Positions 38,388-47,287 of a stretch of 64,000 bases of DNA are shown in pieces (the first letter of the stretch is position 1; the number at the start of each line of letters is the position of its first letter). The position numbers and the translations under genes were made by a program. Source of the DNA: Caldilineaceae bacterium. Lineage in GTDB: Bacteria; Chloroflexota; Anaerolineae; Caldilineales; Caldilineaceae. The notes beneath the pieces are model-generated. The model saw nothing but the letters and a program-made list of their open reading frames with translations. It was not told where the DNA came from and did no database searches. The stretch is taken from assembly GCA_020634815.1 (NCBI GenBank), contig JACKBA010000015.1, forward strand, positions 62,001 to 126,000, in the 5' to 3' direction.

Positions 38388-39503
38388 ATGCAGCCCTTCC
38401 AACTCGAACGCTACTTTGCCCGCTATGAATTCAACGTCAAACACCTGCTCTGCGCCTCGGACTGCGAGAGCCTGAGCCTGGCCGAGCTGCTCGCGCAGGC
38501 CCCGCCCGCCCTGCTGCGCCGCTGGGAGACGCTGCGCCTTGGCTACACCGAGTCGCAGGGCGACCCCGATCTACGCGCCGCCATCGCCGCCGCCTACACG
38601 ACGATCAGCGGCGACGATGTACTCGTCGCCGCGCCGGAAGAGTTGATCTTCCTGCTCATGCACTGCCTGTTGCGCCCTGGCGATGAGGTTATTGCCATTG
38701 CACCGGCCTACCAATCGCTACACGAAGTCGCCGAGGAGATCGGCGCCACCGTGCGCCGCTGGCCGGTGCGTGCCGTCGACGGGCAGTGGCGACTCGACCT
38801 CGACGAACTGGCGGCAATGATCGGCGTACACACGCGCCTGCTCGTCGTCAACTTCCCGCACAACCCGACCGGCTACCTGCCCACAGCGGCCGAATTCGCC
38901 GCGATCGTGGCGCTGGCCGACCGCTACGGCGTACGGGTCTTCTGCGACGAGATGTATCGCGGGCTGGAATACGACGCGGCGGAGCGCCTGCCGTCGATCT
39001 GTGACGCGTATCCAAGCGGCATCGCCCTCTCCGGCCTGTCGAAGGTGCACGCGCTGCCCGGGCTGCGCATCGGCTGGCTGGCGCTGCACGACCCCGCCCT
39101 GCTGGCCGCCATGCAGGCGCTGAAGGATTACACGACCATCTGCAACAGCGCGCCGAGCGAACTCCTGGCACTCATGGCGCTGGGCATGGAGGAGCCGATC
39201 ATTGCGCGCAACCTGGCCATCATCGCGGGCAACCGGGAGGCCGCGGCGGCGCTCTGCGCGCGCCATCCGGCGCTGCTAAGCTGGCTGGCGCCGCGGGCCG
39301 GTTCGGTCGCCTTTCCGCAGTGGCGCGGCCCGCTCTCCGTCGACGAACTGTGCGAGCGACTGGTGAGCGAGGAGGGGGTCCTGCTAGCGCCGGCTTCGCT
39401 CTTCGGCGCCGACGGCGGCCACTTCCGCTTTGGGCTGGGGCGTCATGGCTTCGAGGCAGGGCTGGATCGTATCGAAGCATGGCTCGAACAGATACCGGCG
39501 TAG
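38388..39503 (+). CDS. class I/II PLP-dependent aminotransferase
   Basis: 371 residues from the ATG at 38388, which has AGGAGG about 6 bases upstream. The fold-type I motifs are present: the substrate/PLP segment GYTESQGDPDLRAAIA, the NFPHNPTGYLP loop with the cofactor-binding Asn, CDEMYRGLEY with the Asp/Tyr pair, and the Schiff-base Lys219 in LSGLSKVHALPGLRIGW. The C-terminal Arg of the family appears in HFRFGLGRHG. The substrate is not identifiable. It is divergent from the TetR operon and not obviously regulated by it, though the two promoters share a 169-base gap. Confidence 0.9.
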   Translation: MQPFQLERYFARYEFNVKHLLCASDCESLSLAELLAQAPPALLRRWETLRLGYTESQGDPDLRAAIAAAYTTISGDDVLVAAPEELIFLLMHCLLRPGDEVIAIAPAYQSLHEVAEEIGATVRRWPVRAVDGQWRLDLDELAAMIGVHTRLLVVNFPHNPTGYLPTAAEFAAIVALADRYGVRVFCDEMYRGLEYDAAERLPSICDAYPSGIALSGLSKVHALPGLRIGWLALHDPALLAAMQALKDYTTICNSAPSELLALMALGMEEPIIARNLAIIAGNREAAAALCARHPALLSWLAPRAGSVAFPQWRGPLSVDELCERLVSEEGVLLAPASLFGADGGHFRFGLGRHGFEAGLDRIEAWLEQIPA

Positions 39504-39512
39504 CTGAGCGAC

Positions 39513-40244
39513 CTATTGGATCGGATAGGTAACCAGGATTCCGAGCCCCGCGACAAAGACCAGGCCGGAGATCACGAGCATGGCCAGGTCAATGGCCTTC
39601 GACTGGAACTTGCCGCTGATGCCACCAAAGAAGAGCACCGAGGCAAAGATGACCGTCAATAGCACGTAGCGATCTGAAATATCGTTGGATTGAGCGGCCA
39701 ACGACGACTCGCTTTCGGCTTCGGCCCGCAACTCTGCGGCACGTGCCGTTTCGGGCAGCGCGTACTCGGCCATCTCGAAAGGGGTCGCAGGGGCATCCGG
39801 GTTCTTCAACGGCTGTGTCGCAAGCCAGGCGTCCGTGGCAACCCGGAGTTCCGCAGGGAAACGCTGGTAGAGAAAGTCGGCCAGATCCTGGTTCTCCTCG
39901 CTGATTGCCGTGGCCCACTGCACGAAGAGCGTCGCCTGCAAGCTAAGGCGCTGCTGGGCCGAGCTTGCCTGTTGCGCCGACTGCACGTTGGCGGCAGTGG
40001 CGGCCGCCATGTGTCTGGCCTGCTCACCGCCCCACAGCGTTGCCTGGTAGCCGGCCCACGCCGTCGCCACCGTTGCCAGCGAGAGCACGACGGCGGCGAT
40101 GAACTCTACCCAGCGGTCGAAACGGCTGACCTCGCTCTCGGTCGAAAGGATCCGATCTCCGAATGATGCCAGCGCCGAGCCCGCTTGATCGGCGGAGGGG
40201 ACGCCGGTCACATCTTCCGGCAGCGACAGCTTCTCGTTGCTCAT
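39513..40244 (-). CDS. membrane protein of unknown function paired with the P-type ATPase
   Basis: 243 residues from the ATG at 40244, which overlaps the ATPase stop (ATGA). One membrane helix at about 45-65 (FIAAVVLSLATVATAWAGY) is followed by a long, mostly helical Ala/Gln-rich domain (about 70-180). Two more helices lie near the C-terminus (about 190-210, 217-238). I do not recognise the family. Overlap with the ATPase suggests it is a subunit, regulator or trafficking partner of that pump. Confidence 0.75.
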   Translation of the reverse strand: MSNEKLSLPEDVTGVPSADQAGSALASFGDRILSTESEVSRFDRWVEFIAAVVLSLATVATAWAGYQATLWGGEQARHMAAATAANVQSAQQASSAQQRLSLQATLFVQWATAISEENQDLADFLYQRFPAELRVATDAWLATQPLKNPDAPATPFEMAEYALPETARAAELRAEAESESSLAAQSNDISDRYVLLTVIFASVLFFGGISGKFQSKAIDLAMLVISGLVFVAGLGILVTYPIQ

Positions 40245-42799
40245 TGAGACACGTCTGTTTTGGCGTCTGAGGCATTGTCCCCGTGCGGGATATCGAGAAA
40301 GCGCTCCAGCAGGTTCGCCCGCCACGCGTAGCGCTGCAAGAAGACCCACAGCACGGTCGCGACAAGGATCGCGGCGTGGAACGAGAAAGGTAGCGGAACG
40401 AGTTCGAAGAATTCCCGCAGGCCGGGCACCAGCAACACGACATAGTAGCCGACGATCAGCGCTACCGCGCCGGCGGCAGACAGCCACTGACCATGCTGGA
40501 AAGGCGAACCGCCGGCAAACCAGCGCACTGGTGGGTCGGCAAAGACCATGAGCAGGATGCCGGTAAGGACAAAGAAGGTGACGAGCGCCGTCTGCGCGCT
40601 ATAGCGCACCGCCGTATTGTAGAGTTCCTCGCCGCTCAGCGAGCCGGGCGCCACGCGCGCGGTGCGCTCGATGACGCCTACCATCTCCGGCGTCATCTCG
40701 ATGGTCGCCAGCCCGCGCTGGGTGACGAAAAAGGCGCCGGTGTAGAGCAGCAGACCCAAGAAGAAGAGCAGGAAAGCGGCCGGCAGCGTGAAATGTAGAA
40801 TATTGGCCGAGAGCCGCGTACGGTTGATCGCCGCCACCGCCGTCAGCGAGAGAATCGCCGGCGGCGCGCCGCGCGCAAAGAAGGACATCATCGTGTTCTG
40901 CGCCGTGGTGAAGGGGAAGCCCATCTGTAGCACGCCGATGGCCGTGATGAGCAGCAGCAGCGCAAAGACCGTTACCATGTAGGTCTTGAGAATATTCTGA
41001 ATGCTGGCGACGATACGTTGGCCCTCGGTGACCGCTTTCGGCAGCGCCTCGAACGAATCGCCCAGCAGGACGATCCCTGCCACCGCACGTGTCGCCGTGC
41101 TGCCGCTCTCCATGGCGATGCCAATATCCGCTTTCTTGAGCGAGAGCACGTCGTTGACACCGTCGCCGATCATGGCCACGTATGCGCCCTGGCCGCGCAG
41201 CGCATCGACCAGCGCCTCCTTTTGTTGCGGCGTGATGCGGCCGAAGACGGTATCCTGCGCGGCGTGGCTGGCGAATTCCGCCTGGCTCATGGTCGCCAGC
41301 TCCGGCCCGGAGACGGCGGTCAGGTCGCCCGGCAGCCCGGCTTGCTTCGCCAGCGCCGAGACGGTCTGCGGGTTGTCGCCGGAGATGACTTTGATCTTGA
41401 CGCCATTCTTGGCAAAGGCCTCCAGCGTCTCATGCAGATGCGGGCGCAGTTCGTCGCTGAAGCTGATAATGCCCTGCAGCGACAGCGCCGGCAGGGCCGG
41501 CTCGCCCTGCGCGTCGTGCAACGTCATGCTGTCGGGCGCGCCGGCGAAGACCAGCACGCGCAACCCCGCGTCAGACCAGGCCTGCACCTGCTGGCGGGCC
41601 GCGTCGTCGATGGTCAGACGTCCCTGCAACATCTCGAGTGCGCCCAGCACGTACACCCCGCGCATGCCGTTCGCCGCGTCATCGAAGGCCAATGCCGACC
41701 ATTTGAGCGCCGAGGTGAAGGGGACTTCGTCGACGATCTTGCATTTCTGCCCCTGGCGCCATTCGACGATGGCTTCGGTGGTCTTGTTGGTGCTCGTAGC
41801 GCTGGCCGCGAAGTTGGCCAAACGCTGCTCCAGTGCGGCCTTGTCGATGCCTACGGGCAGCGCGTCGTGATAGCGGATCTTGTTGGCGGTGAGTGTGCCC
41901 GTCTTGTCCGTACAGAGCACCGTGACGTTGCTCAGCGACTCGACCGCGTTGATCTGCTGCACCAGCCCGCCCTGCTGACCGATGCGCACCGCGCCCCACG
42001 AGTAGTTGAGCGTGATGAAGACAAGCAGACCAGCCGAAATGGAGCCGGTGATGACCGCCAGGGCTTGCAGCCACAGGTCGACGCGCAGGTTGAGTACCCA
42101 CAGCGCCAGCACGAGCAGGATACCGTAGAAGACCACCACCAGCAGCAGGATGCGCAGCAGACGATTGACATCCTGCTGCAGCGGCGTCTGCTCCAGCTTG
42201 AACTGGCGGGCGTTCTTGGTGAGCTGGTTGGCAAAACTCTGCTCGCCCACCTTGGTGGCCTGTACCAACGCCTTGCCTGTGATGCAGAAGCTGCCGGAGA
42301 GCACCTGGTCACCCGGGGCTTTATCGACGGCGTCGGACTCGCCGGTCAGCGCGCTCTCATCCATCTCCAGCTTACCGCTGTCGACGATGACGCCATCCAC
42401 CGGCATCTGGTCGCCGGCAGTGATGACGAGGATATCGCCCAGCACCAGGTCCGCCGGATCAACCTGCCGATCCTGCCCGTCGCGCCGCACGGTGACCGTG
42501 GTGCGCGCCAGCAGCGCGATCTTGTCGAGCTTGCGCTTGGCGGCCACCTCCTGGACGATGCCGACGACAGCGTTGAAGAGGACCAGCATGACCGTCGTCA
42601 CTGCACTACGCCAGTCGCCCACAAGGATCATCCCCGCGCCGATGGCGTACAACACCACGTTGACCGGGCTGAAGACATTGGTCTTGAGAATGTCGCCGAC
42701 GGAACGGCTGCTCTGTAGCTTGACGGCGTTGCCTTCGCCCTGACTCCGCCGCGCCTGGATCTCCGCCGCGGTCAGGCCGGTTGCTGGGTTGACTGCCAT
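40241..42799 (-). CDS. P-type cation-transporting ATPase, CtpE-like
   Basis: 852 residues from the ATG at 42799. Actuator motif TGES (152-155), phosphorylation site Asp298 in CTDKTGTLT, nucleotide-binding domain with KVISGDNPQT, hinge motif GDGVNDVLSLKKADIGIAM. About ten membrane helices. No N-terminal metal-binding domain. Overall layout and the RIGQQGGLVQQINAVESLS segment resemble CtpE-type (Ca-linked) ATPases, but the M4 ion-site motif, normally PEGL, reads SISAGLLV (253-260). The transported ion is therefore uncertain. It overlaps the membrane protein gene downstream and follows a DUF1269-like gene. Confidence 0.9.
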   Translation of the reverse strand: MAVNPATGLTAAEIQARRSQGEGNAVKLQSSRSVGDILKTNVFSPVNVVLYAIGAGMILVGDWRSAVTTVMLVLFNAVVGIVQEVAAKRKLDKIALLARTTVTVRRDGQDRQVDPADLVLGDILVITAGDQMPVDGVIVDSGKLEMDESALTGESDAVDKAPGDQVLSGSFCITGKALVQATKVGEQSFANQLTKNARQFKLEQTPLQQDVNRLLRILLLVVVFYGILLVLALWVLNLRVDLWLQALAVITGSISAGLLVFITLNYSWGAVRIGQQGGLVQQINAVESLSNVTVLCTDKTGTLTANKIRYHDALPVGIDKAALEQRLANFAASATSTNKTTEAIVEWRQGQKCKIVDEVPFTSALKWSALAFDDAANGMRGVYVLGALEMLQGRLTIDDAARQQVQAWSDAGLRVLVFAGAPDSMTLHDAQGEPALPALSLQGIISFSDELRPHLHETLEAFAKNGVKIKVISGDNPQTVSALAKQAGLPGDLTAVSGPELATMSQAEFASHAAQDTVFGRITPQQKEALVDALRGQGAYVAMIGDGVNDVLSLKKADIGIAMESGSTATRAVAGIVLLGDSFEALPKAVTEGQRIVASIQNILKTYMVTVFALLLLITAIGVLQMGFPFTTAQNTMMSFFARGAPPAILSLTAVAAINRTRLSANILHFTLPAAFLLFFLGLLLYTGAFFVTQRGLATIEMTPEMVGVIERTARVAPGSLSGEELYNTAVRYSAQTALVTFFVLTGILLMVFADPPVRWFAGGSPFQHGQWLSAAGAVALIVGYYVVLLVPGLREFFELVPLPFSFHAAILVATVLWVFLQRYAWRANLLERFLDIPHGDNASDAKTDVSQ

Positions 42800-42874
42800 T
42801 TCATTCACGGTACAGGTCTTTCTGTGGTGTGGGATTGTCGCTGCAGCCCTGCCAGCAGCCAAGTTGATTGCGGC

Positions 42875-43417
42875 CTATTCTTCGGCAACCGCGTCCATCA
42901 CTTCGGGGCTCTTGGCAACCTCGATCAGTGCGTCGCTGGAGACGTCGTAGGCGCGCACGGTGACGCCCGGGCCACTCATGAACTCGGTCACCAGCGGGAT
43001 CTCGTACTCGTCGCACGGCACAACGACGGCCACGCGGCCGGCATCCAGCTCTTGCCCAATCTGGGCGATCTCTTCCTTGGTCAACCCCATGGAATTTTTC
43101 AGGAACGCGCCGACTACGCCGCCCAGCGCGCCCGCCCCGACGGCGCCGGCAATCAACGAGGCGCCGCCCGTCAACACCGCACCGATGATGCCCACGGTCG
43201 CACCGATGGCAACACCCCGGCCGGTCTTGCGCCCGACGCTCGTCTTGACCTTATCCCCCTCCTTGCGCAACAGGCCGATGGCGCCCAACTTCATGTGGTC
43301 GTTGGCCTTGTCCCACATCTTGAGCCCTTCGATTGCCGTCTGTGCGGCCTGTTCGTCGCCGAAAAATGCAATCACCACATGGTCGTTCTTATCGATCGGC
43401 TTGTCGGATTGTGACAT
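42875..43417 (-). CDS. DUF1269-type Gly-zipper membrane-associated protein
   Basis: 180 residues from the ATG at 43417 with AAGGGAG about 9 bases upstream. An N-terminal alpha/beta domain (VVIAFFGDEQAAQTAIEGLK) is followed by a central Gly/Ala-rich hydrophobic region (about 75-112, GVAIGATVGIIGAVLTGGAS) that can insert in membranes, then a second alpha/beta part (VAVVVPCDEYE, VTVRAYDVSSDALIEVA). The pattern matches DUF1269, often linked to stress responses; its molecular role is unknown. It is first in the P-type ATPase operon and has a good promoter upstream. Confidence 0.8.
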   Translation of the reverse strand: MSQSDKPIDKNDHVVIAFFGDEQAAQTAIEGLKMWDKANDHMKLGAIGLLRKEGDKVKTSVGRKTGRGVAIGATVGIIGAVLTGGASLIAGAVGAGALGGVVGAFLKNSMGLTKEEIAQIGQELDAGRVAVVVPCDEYEIPLVTEFMSGPGVTVRAYDVSSDALIEVAKSPEVMDAVAEE

Positions 43418-43469
43418 GGTGTCTCTCCCTTGCGTGTGAACTGGCATAAACGCTAATTCTGGCAGTTGC

Positions 43470-43498
43470 AGTGTAGTAAACGGGTATGCTGTTGTCAA
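43470..43498 (-). promoter_or_regulatory. promoter of the DUF1269-ATPase operon
   Basis: On the minus strand a perfect TTGACA (43498-43493), a 17-base spacer and TACACT (43475-43470), giving a leader of about 45 bases to the ATG at 43417. Confidence 0.6.
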
Positions 43499-43514
43499 AC
43501 GGGTCCGGCAGGCT

Positions 43515-44408
43515 TCACTTGAAGATGGCGTCAGTGTTCACTGTTGCCGGGCGGATGCGACAGACAACCCGTGTTTCTCGCTCCCGCTGCTCGGCCGGAT
43601 AGATGTCGCCGTAGAATCGCCCCTTGCCCGTGTAACGTTGCGTCAGCCGGTCGGCCAGGTCGATGGCGCCCGCTTGCGCGATCTCCGCAACCGTGCCGCG
43701 CACTTCCACGTACCGGCTGTTGTTGGCTGGGTCGACGGCAAGCAGCGCGACGCGCGGATCGGCGGCCATGTTCCGCCCCTTCTGCCGCTCCCGCGTCGTG
43801 CTGATCAGCACGTCTTCGCCGTCATAGTCGCACCAGACCAGGCTCGCCTGGGGTTGGCCGCCGGGCATGCGCGTGACGAGCACGGCAAAGACCGTGCCGC
43901 AGAGCAGCCCGGCATGCGAGGCGGGTATGGGGCCGCTGCCCAGGGCGCCAGGCAGAGCCAGCGCAGCCGCGCCCAGCGGGCGTCCGCCGCCATCCTCGAC
44001 GCGCACGCGCTGCGGCGAAACACGGCAGATCACCGGCGTAAAGCGGCTGCTCAATTCGGCCGGCACGGCATCGCCGAAGAAATGGGGCTTGCCCAGGTAG
44101 AGCATCGTCAGCGCGTCGTTGTGCGCGTGGGCGCCCTCCTCCGTCATGGCCACAACGCGGCCACGCACCTCGATATTGCGCAGCGGGTTGGCTGGGTCGG
44201 CGACGAGCAGTGCCACGCGCGGGTCGCGGCGCATGTTACGCTCTTTCTGAAAGCCGCGCATGGTGTTGAGCAGGATGTACCCACCGTCGCGGTTGCACCA
44301 CACGACGGTCGCCTGTGGCCCACCGCCGGGCATGAGCGTAGCGAGCGCCGGGGCATACGGACCGTCGATCAGGTCAACGTGCGATTGTGGAATGGGAGCA
44401 AGTAGCAT
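43515..44408 (-). CDS. fused tandem pair of PPOX-class (F420/flavin) domains
   Basis: 297 residues from the ATG at 44408 with AAGGAGG about 7 bases upstream. Two homologous pyridoxamine-phosphate-oxidase-like split-barrel domains sit head to tail (about 10-135 and 150-290). Each has the block LATLMPGGGPQATVVWCNRD or VLVTRMPGGQPQASLVWCDY, then xxKxRNMxxDPRVALL (QKERNMRRDPRVALLVADPA and QKGRNMAADPRVALLAVDPA), then EVRG. That block is characteristic of PPOX-class F420-dependent enzymes, which normally are single-domain homodimers. The fusion gives a built-in dimer with two non-identical sites. The substrate is unknown and flavin binding cannot be excluded. Confidence 0.85.
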   Translation of the reverse strand: MLLAPIPQSHVDLIDGPYAPALATLMPGGGPQATVVWCNRDGGYILLNTMRGFQKERNMRRDPRVALLVADPANPLRNIEVRGRVVAMTEEGAHAHNDALTMLYLGKPHFFGDAVPAELSSRFTPVICRVSPQRVRVEDGGGRPLGAAALALPGALGSGPIPASHAGLLCGTVFAVLVTRMPGGQPQASLVWCDYDGEDVLISTTRERQKGRNMAADPRVALLAVDPANNSRYVEVRGTVAEIAQAGAIDLADRLTQRYTGKGRFYGDIYPAEQRERETRVVCRIRPATVNTDAIFK

Positions 44409-44527
44409 CGTGCGCCTCCTTGTTGAGTACAGGTCATCCTCCATTATCGCACACGGGGACGTAGCAGCCATTGCCGCACTGTTCTCCCAAGAGACAGCCG
44501 CCGGCACAAAGTTACGTTATTTTCGGG

Positions 44528-44557
44528 TTGCCCTGCCCGGTTACAGGGCGCTATAAT
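44528..44557 (+). promoter_or_regulatory. promoter of the membrane hybrid kinase
   Basis: TTGCCC (44528-44533), an 18-base spacer and a perfect TATAAT (44552-44557). The predicted start lies about 48 bases before the GTG at 44612, which supports that start. Confidence 0.65.
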
Positions 44558-44611
44558 CAAGACAGAGTGCCGGCGAACTGCCTGACGAGCCGCGACTGTA
44601 GGGGGTCTGCC

Positions 44612-47239
44612 GTGACGAAACACGTGGCGACGACCGTTGTACTTCTCCTGACGTTGTTCGCGCTTCCGGCCATCGCCGATGCCAATGCGAGCGGAATGAG
44701 CGCGCGCGATGCGCAGATAGCGACAACTACCGTTCTCGCCTCCAGCCTTGCAGGGGACGAACTTCCGCCTGTCGCCCCTCTCTACAACCTTCTAGATTGG
44801 ATGATGGGACTCGTACTGGCCGCGTCAGCCATCTTTGTCGGCTGGCTGGTCACCCTGCGCAGAGTCGTCCGCCAGCGGACGCGGGAACTGCAAGAAGAAC
44901 TCGACCGGCGCGAGCGAGCCGAATCCGCCCTGCGTGCCAGCGAACACAAATACCGGCTGCTGGTCGACAACCTGGCGCAGGGTATCTGGCACATCGACCA
45001 GGACGCGCGCACCACCTTCGCCAATCCGGCCATGGCTGCCATGCTCGGGTACAACGCCGAAGAGATGGCCGGCCGGCCCCTCTTCGACTTCATGGACGCC
45101 CGCGGCGTCGAGCTGGCTACCCGCTATTTCGAGGCGCGCAAAGATGGCGTGACCGAACGTCATGATTTCGAGTTCCTGCGCAAAGATGGCTCGCGCATCT
45201 ATACGTCGATCGAGACCGGCCCGTTGCTTGACGAAAAGGGCGACTTCACCGGTGCAATTGCCGGTGTCCAGGATGTCACTGCGCTGCGGGCGACGACCGA
45301 AGCCCTGCGCCACTCGGAAGCAAATCTGCACACGCTCATCGAAAGCACCGACGACATCATCGCCCTGCGCAATCGCACCGGCGAAGTGGTCGTGTCAAAC
45401 GGCAGTTTCGCCCGACTCTATCATGCACTTTTCGATGTCGAAGTGGCGCCAGAGTCGCAGGAAGCAACACACCTCGTGCATGCCGAACGGAATCGATGGA
45501 ACGAGATTCTTGCCGAGGTCCATACCGGCGATGCGTACCATATGGACTATGCGCGCGAAATTGATGACAAGATGCGCTACTTCGCCATGTCGATCTATCC
45601 GGTCCGCTCCGGCGGCGAGATCATCGGCTCGTCCGAGTTCACGCGCGAGATTACGGATCGCGTGCGCGCCGAGGAATCGCTCCGCGACAGCGAAGCGCGC
45701 TTCCGTCTCGCCTTTGAGAATGCCAACGTCGGCGTCTGTCTGGTCGGGCTTGACCGTCGCCTCCTGCGCGTCAACGAACGCTTCTGCACCATGCTTGGGT
45801 ACGAACGCCACGAGCTGGAGGGCTTGACGGTCGACGAAATCACCCACCCGGACTATGTGGCAGCCAGCACCGCATTCATCCAACGTGTGGCAGCGGGCGA
45901 TCGTGACGACATCGAGAAAGTCTATCTCCATCGCGATGGCCGCCATGTGTGGGGGCGCGTGAATAGGTCGTTGGTACGCGACGGCGATGGCAAACCGCTC
46001 TATTACATTGCTCACGTCCAGGACATCACCGAGCGCAAGCAGGCCGAGGCAGAGCGCGAGCGGCTGCAGGAACAATTACTGCAAGCGCAGAAAATGGAAG
46101 CGATCGGCAGGCTGGCCGGCGGCATCGCCCATGACTTCAACAACATGCTCGCCGTCATTCTCCTGCGCGCGGAGATGTCGCTGCCGTTGACCGGCGAGTC
46201 GACGCCGCTGCACTACAACCTGTCGAGCATCCACGGCACGGCCCAACGCTCAGCCGACCTGGTCCGCCAGTTGCTCGGCTTTGCGCGCAAACAGGTGATA
46301 GCCCCCAAGTCACTAGACTTGAACGCCACCATCGAGGGCATGTTGCCCATGCTGCAATCGCTCGTTGGCGAAGGCATTGCGCTTACCTGGCATCCCGCGG
46401 CCGGCCTCTGGCGCGTCAAGATGGATCCGGCCCAGATCGACCAGATCCTCGCCAACCTGTGTTCCAACGCGCGCGACGCCGTCGAAGGCGCCGGGGCAAT
46501 CAAGATTGAAACGGCAAACGTGGTGGTGGAAGAAGCAATGCATGACGCCGACGGTGCGCTGCCGGCCGGTGACTATGTTGCGTTCAGCGTAACGGACGAT
46601 GGCTGCGGCATTGACGATGCGCTATTGCCGCACATCTTTGAGCCGTTCTTCACCACCAAGGAAGTTGGCAAAGGCTCCGGTCTCGGGCTGGCGACGGTGG
46701 AGGGTATCGTCCATCAGAACCACGGCCACATTCAGCTTGTCACGGCGCCAGGCCAGGGGGCCACGTTCAAGATCCTGCTGCCCCGCCAGGTGACCGAATC
46801 CGGGGGCGACAGCCGCCAGACAGGCGACCTGGCCGGAGGCAAAGGGGAGACCATCCTGGTCGTCGAAGATGAACCCACCCTCTTGGAAATGACCGCCGAA
46901 GCCCTGGAGTTTCTTGGCTACAAGGTGCTGAGCGCCGGTAGTCTGGCGGACGCGCGGCGGCTGATGGAGGAGCATGGAGACGCGCTTGACCTGCTCGTGA
47001 CCGATATTGTCATGCCGGAAGTCGACGGCCGCCAGCTCGCCAGGCGGCTTGCCGAACTCCAGCCCGGTCTGCGTGTGCTCTTCGTTTCCGGCTATCCGGC
47101 CGATCATGCTACTCCACGCGGCACGCCGGACAGCGACGCCAACTTCCTGCAGAAACCCTATTCGTTGCACGCGCTCGCCGCCAAGGTCAGGGAAATCCTG
47201 GATTCGGCCCCGGTGGTAGAGGTTACCACTCGAAAATGA
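44612..47239 (+). CDS. membrane-anchored PAS hybrid sensor histidine kinase
   Basis: 875 residues from a GTG at 44612 with AGGGGG 6-7 bases upstream and a promoter ending just before it. A signal-like N-terminal helix (TTVVLLLTLFALPAIADA), a short extracytoplasmic loop of about 40 residues and a second helix (about 66-88, WMMGLVLAASAIFVGWLVTL) anchor it. Three PAS domains follow (about 125-245, 250-370, 378-500). The HisKA is of the AGGIAHDFNN type with His507. HATPase_c (LCSNARDAV, DDGCGID, GSGLGLATV) and a C-terminal receiver with Asp798 (LLVTDIVMPEVDG) complete it. The tiny external loop implies sensing through the PAS domains or the membrane. Confidence 0.92.
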   Translation: MTKHVATTVVLLLTLFALPAIADANASGMSARDAQIATTTVLASSLAGDELPPVAPLYNLLDWMMGLVLAASAIFVGWLVTLRRVVRQRTRELQEELDRRERAESALRASEHKYRLLVDNLAQGIWHIDQDARTTFANPAMAAMLGYNAEEMAGRPLFDFMDARGVELATRYFEARKDGVTERHDFEFLRKDGSRIYTSIETGPLLDEKGDFTGAIAGVQDVTALRATTEALRHSEANLHTLIESTDDIIALRNRTGEVVVSNGSFARLYHALFDVEVAPESQEATHLVHAERNRWNEILAEVHTGDAYHMDYAREIDDKMRYFAMSIYPVRSGGEIIGSSEFTREITDRVRAEESLRDSEARFRLAFENANVGVCLVGLDRRLLRVNERFCTMLGYERHELEGLTVDEITHPDYVAASTAFIQRVAAGDRDDIEKVYLHRDGRHVWGRVNRSLVRDGDGKPLYYIAHVQDITERKQAEAERERLQEQLLQAQKMEAIGRLAGGIAHDFNNMLAVILLRAEMSLPLTGESTPLHYNLSSIHGTAQRSADLVRQLLGFARKQVIAPKSLDLNATIEGMLPMLQSLVGEGIALTWHPAAGLWRVKMDPAQIDQILANLCSNARDAVEGAGAIKIETANVVVEEAMHDADGALPAGDYVAFSVTDDGCGIDDALLPHIFEPFFTTKEVGKGSGLGLATVEGIVHQNHGHIQLVTAPGQGATFKILLPRQVTESGGDSRQTGDLAGGKGETILVVEDEPTLLEMTAEALEFLGYKVLSAGSLADARRLMEEHGDALDLLVTDIVMPEVDGRQLARRLAELQPGLRVLFVSGYPADHATPRGTPDSDANFLQKPYSLHALAAKVREILDSAPVVEVTTRK

Positions 47240-47287
47240 CGTTTCCGTGTATCCTATCGCCAGCCAAAATAGAAGCACAGCACGTCT

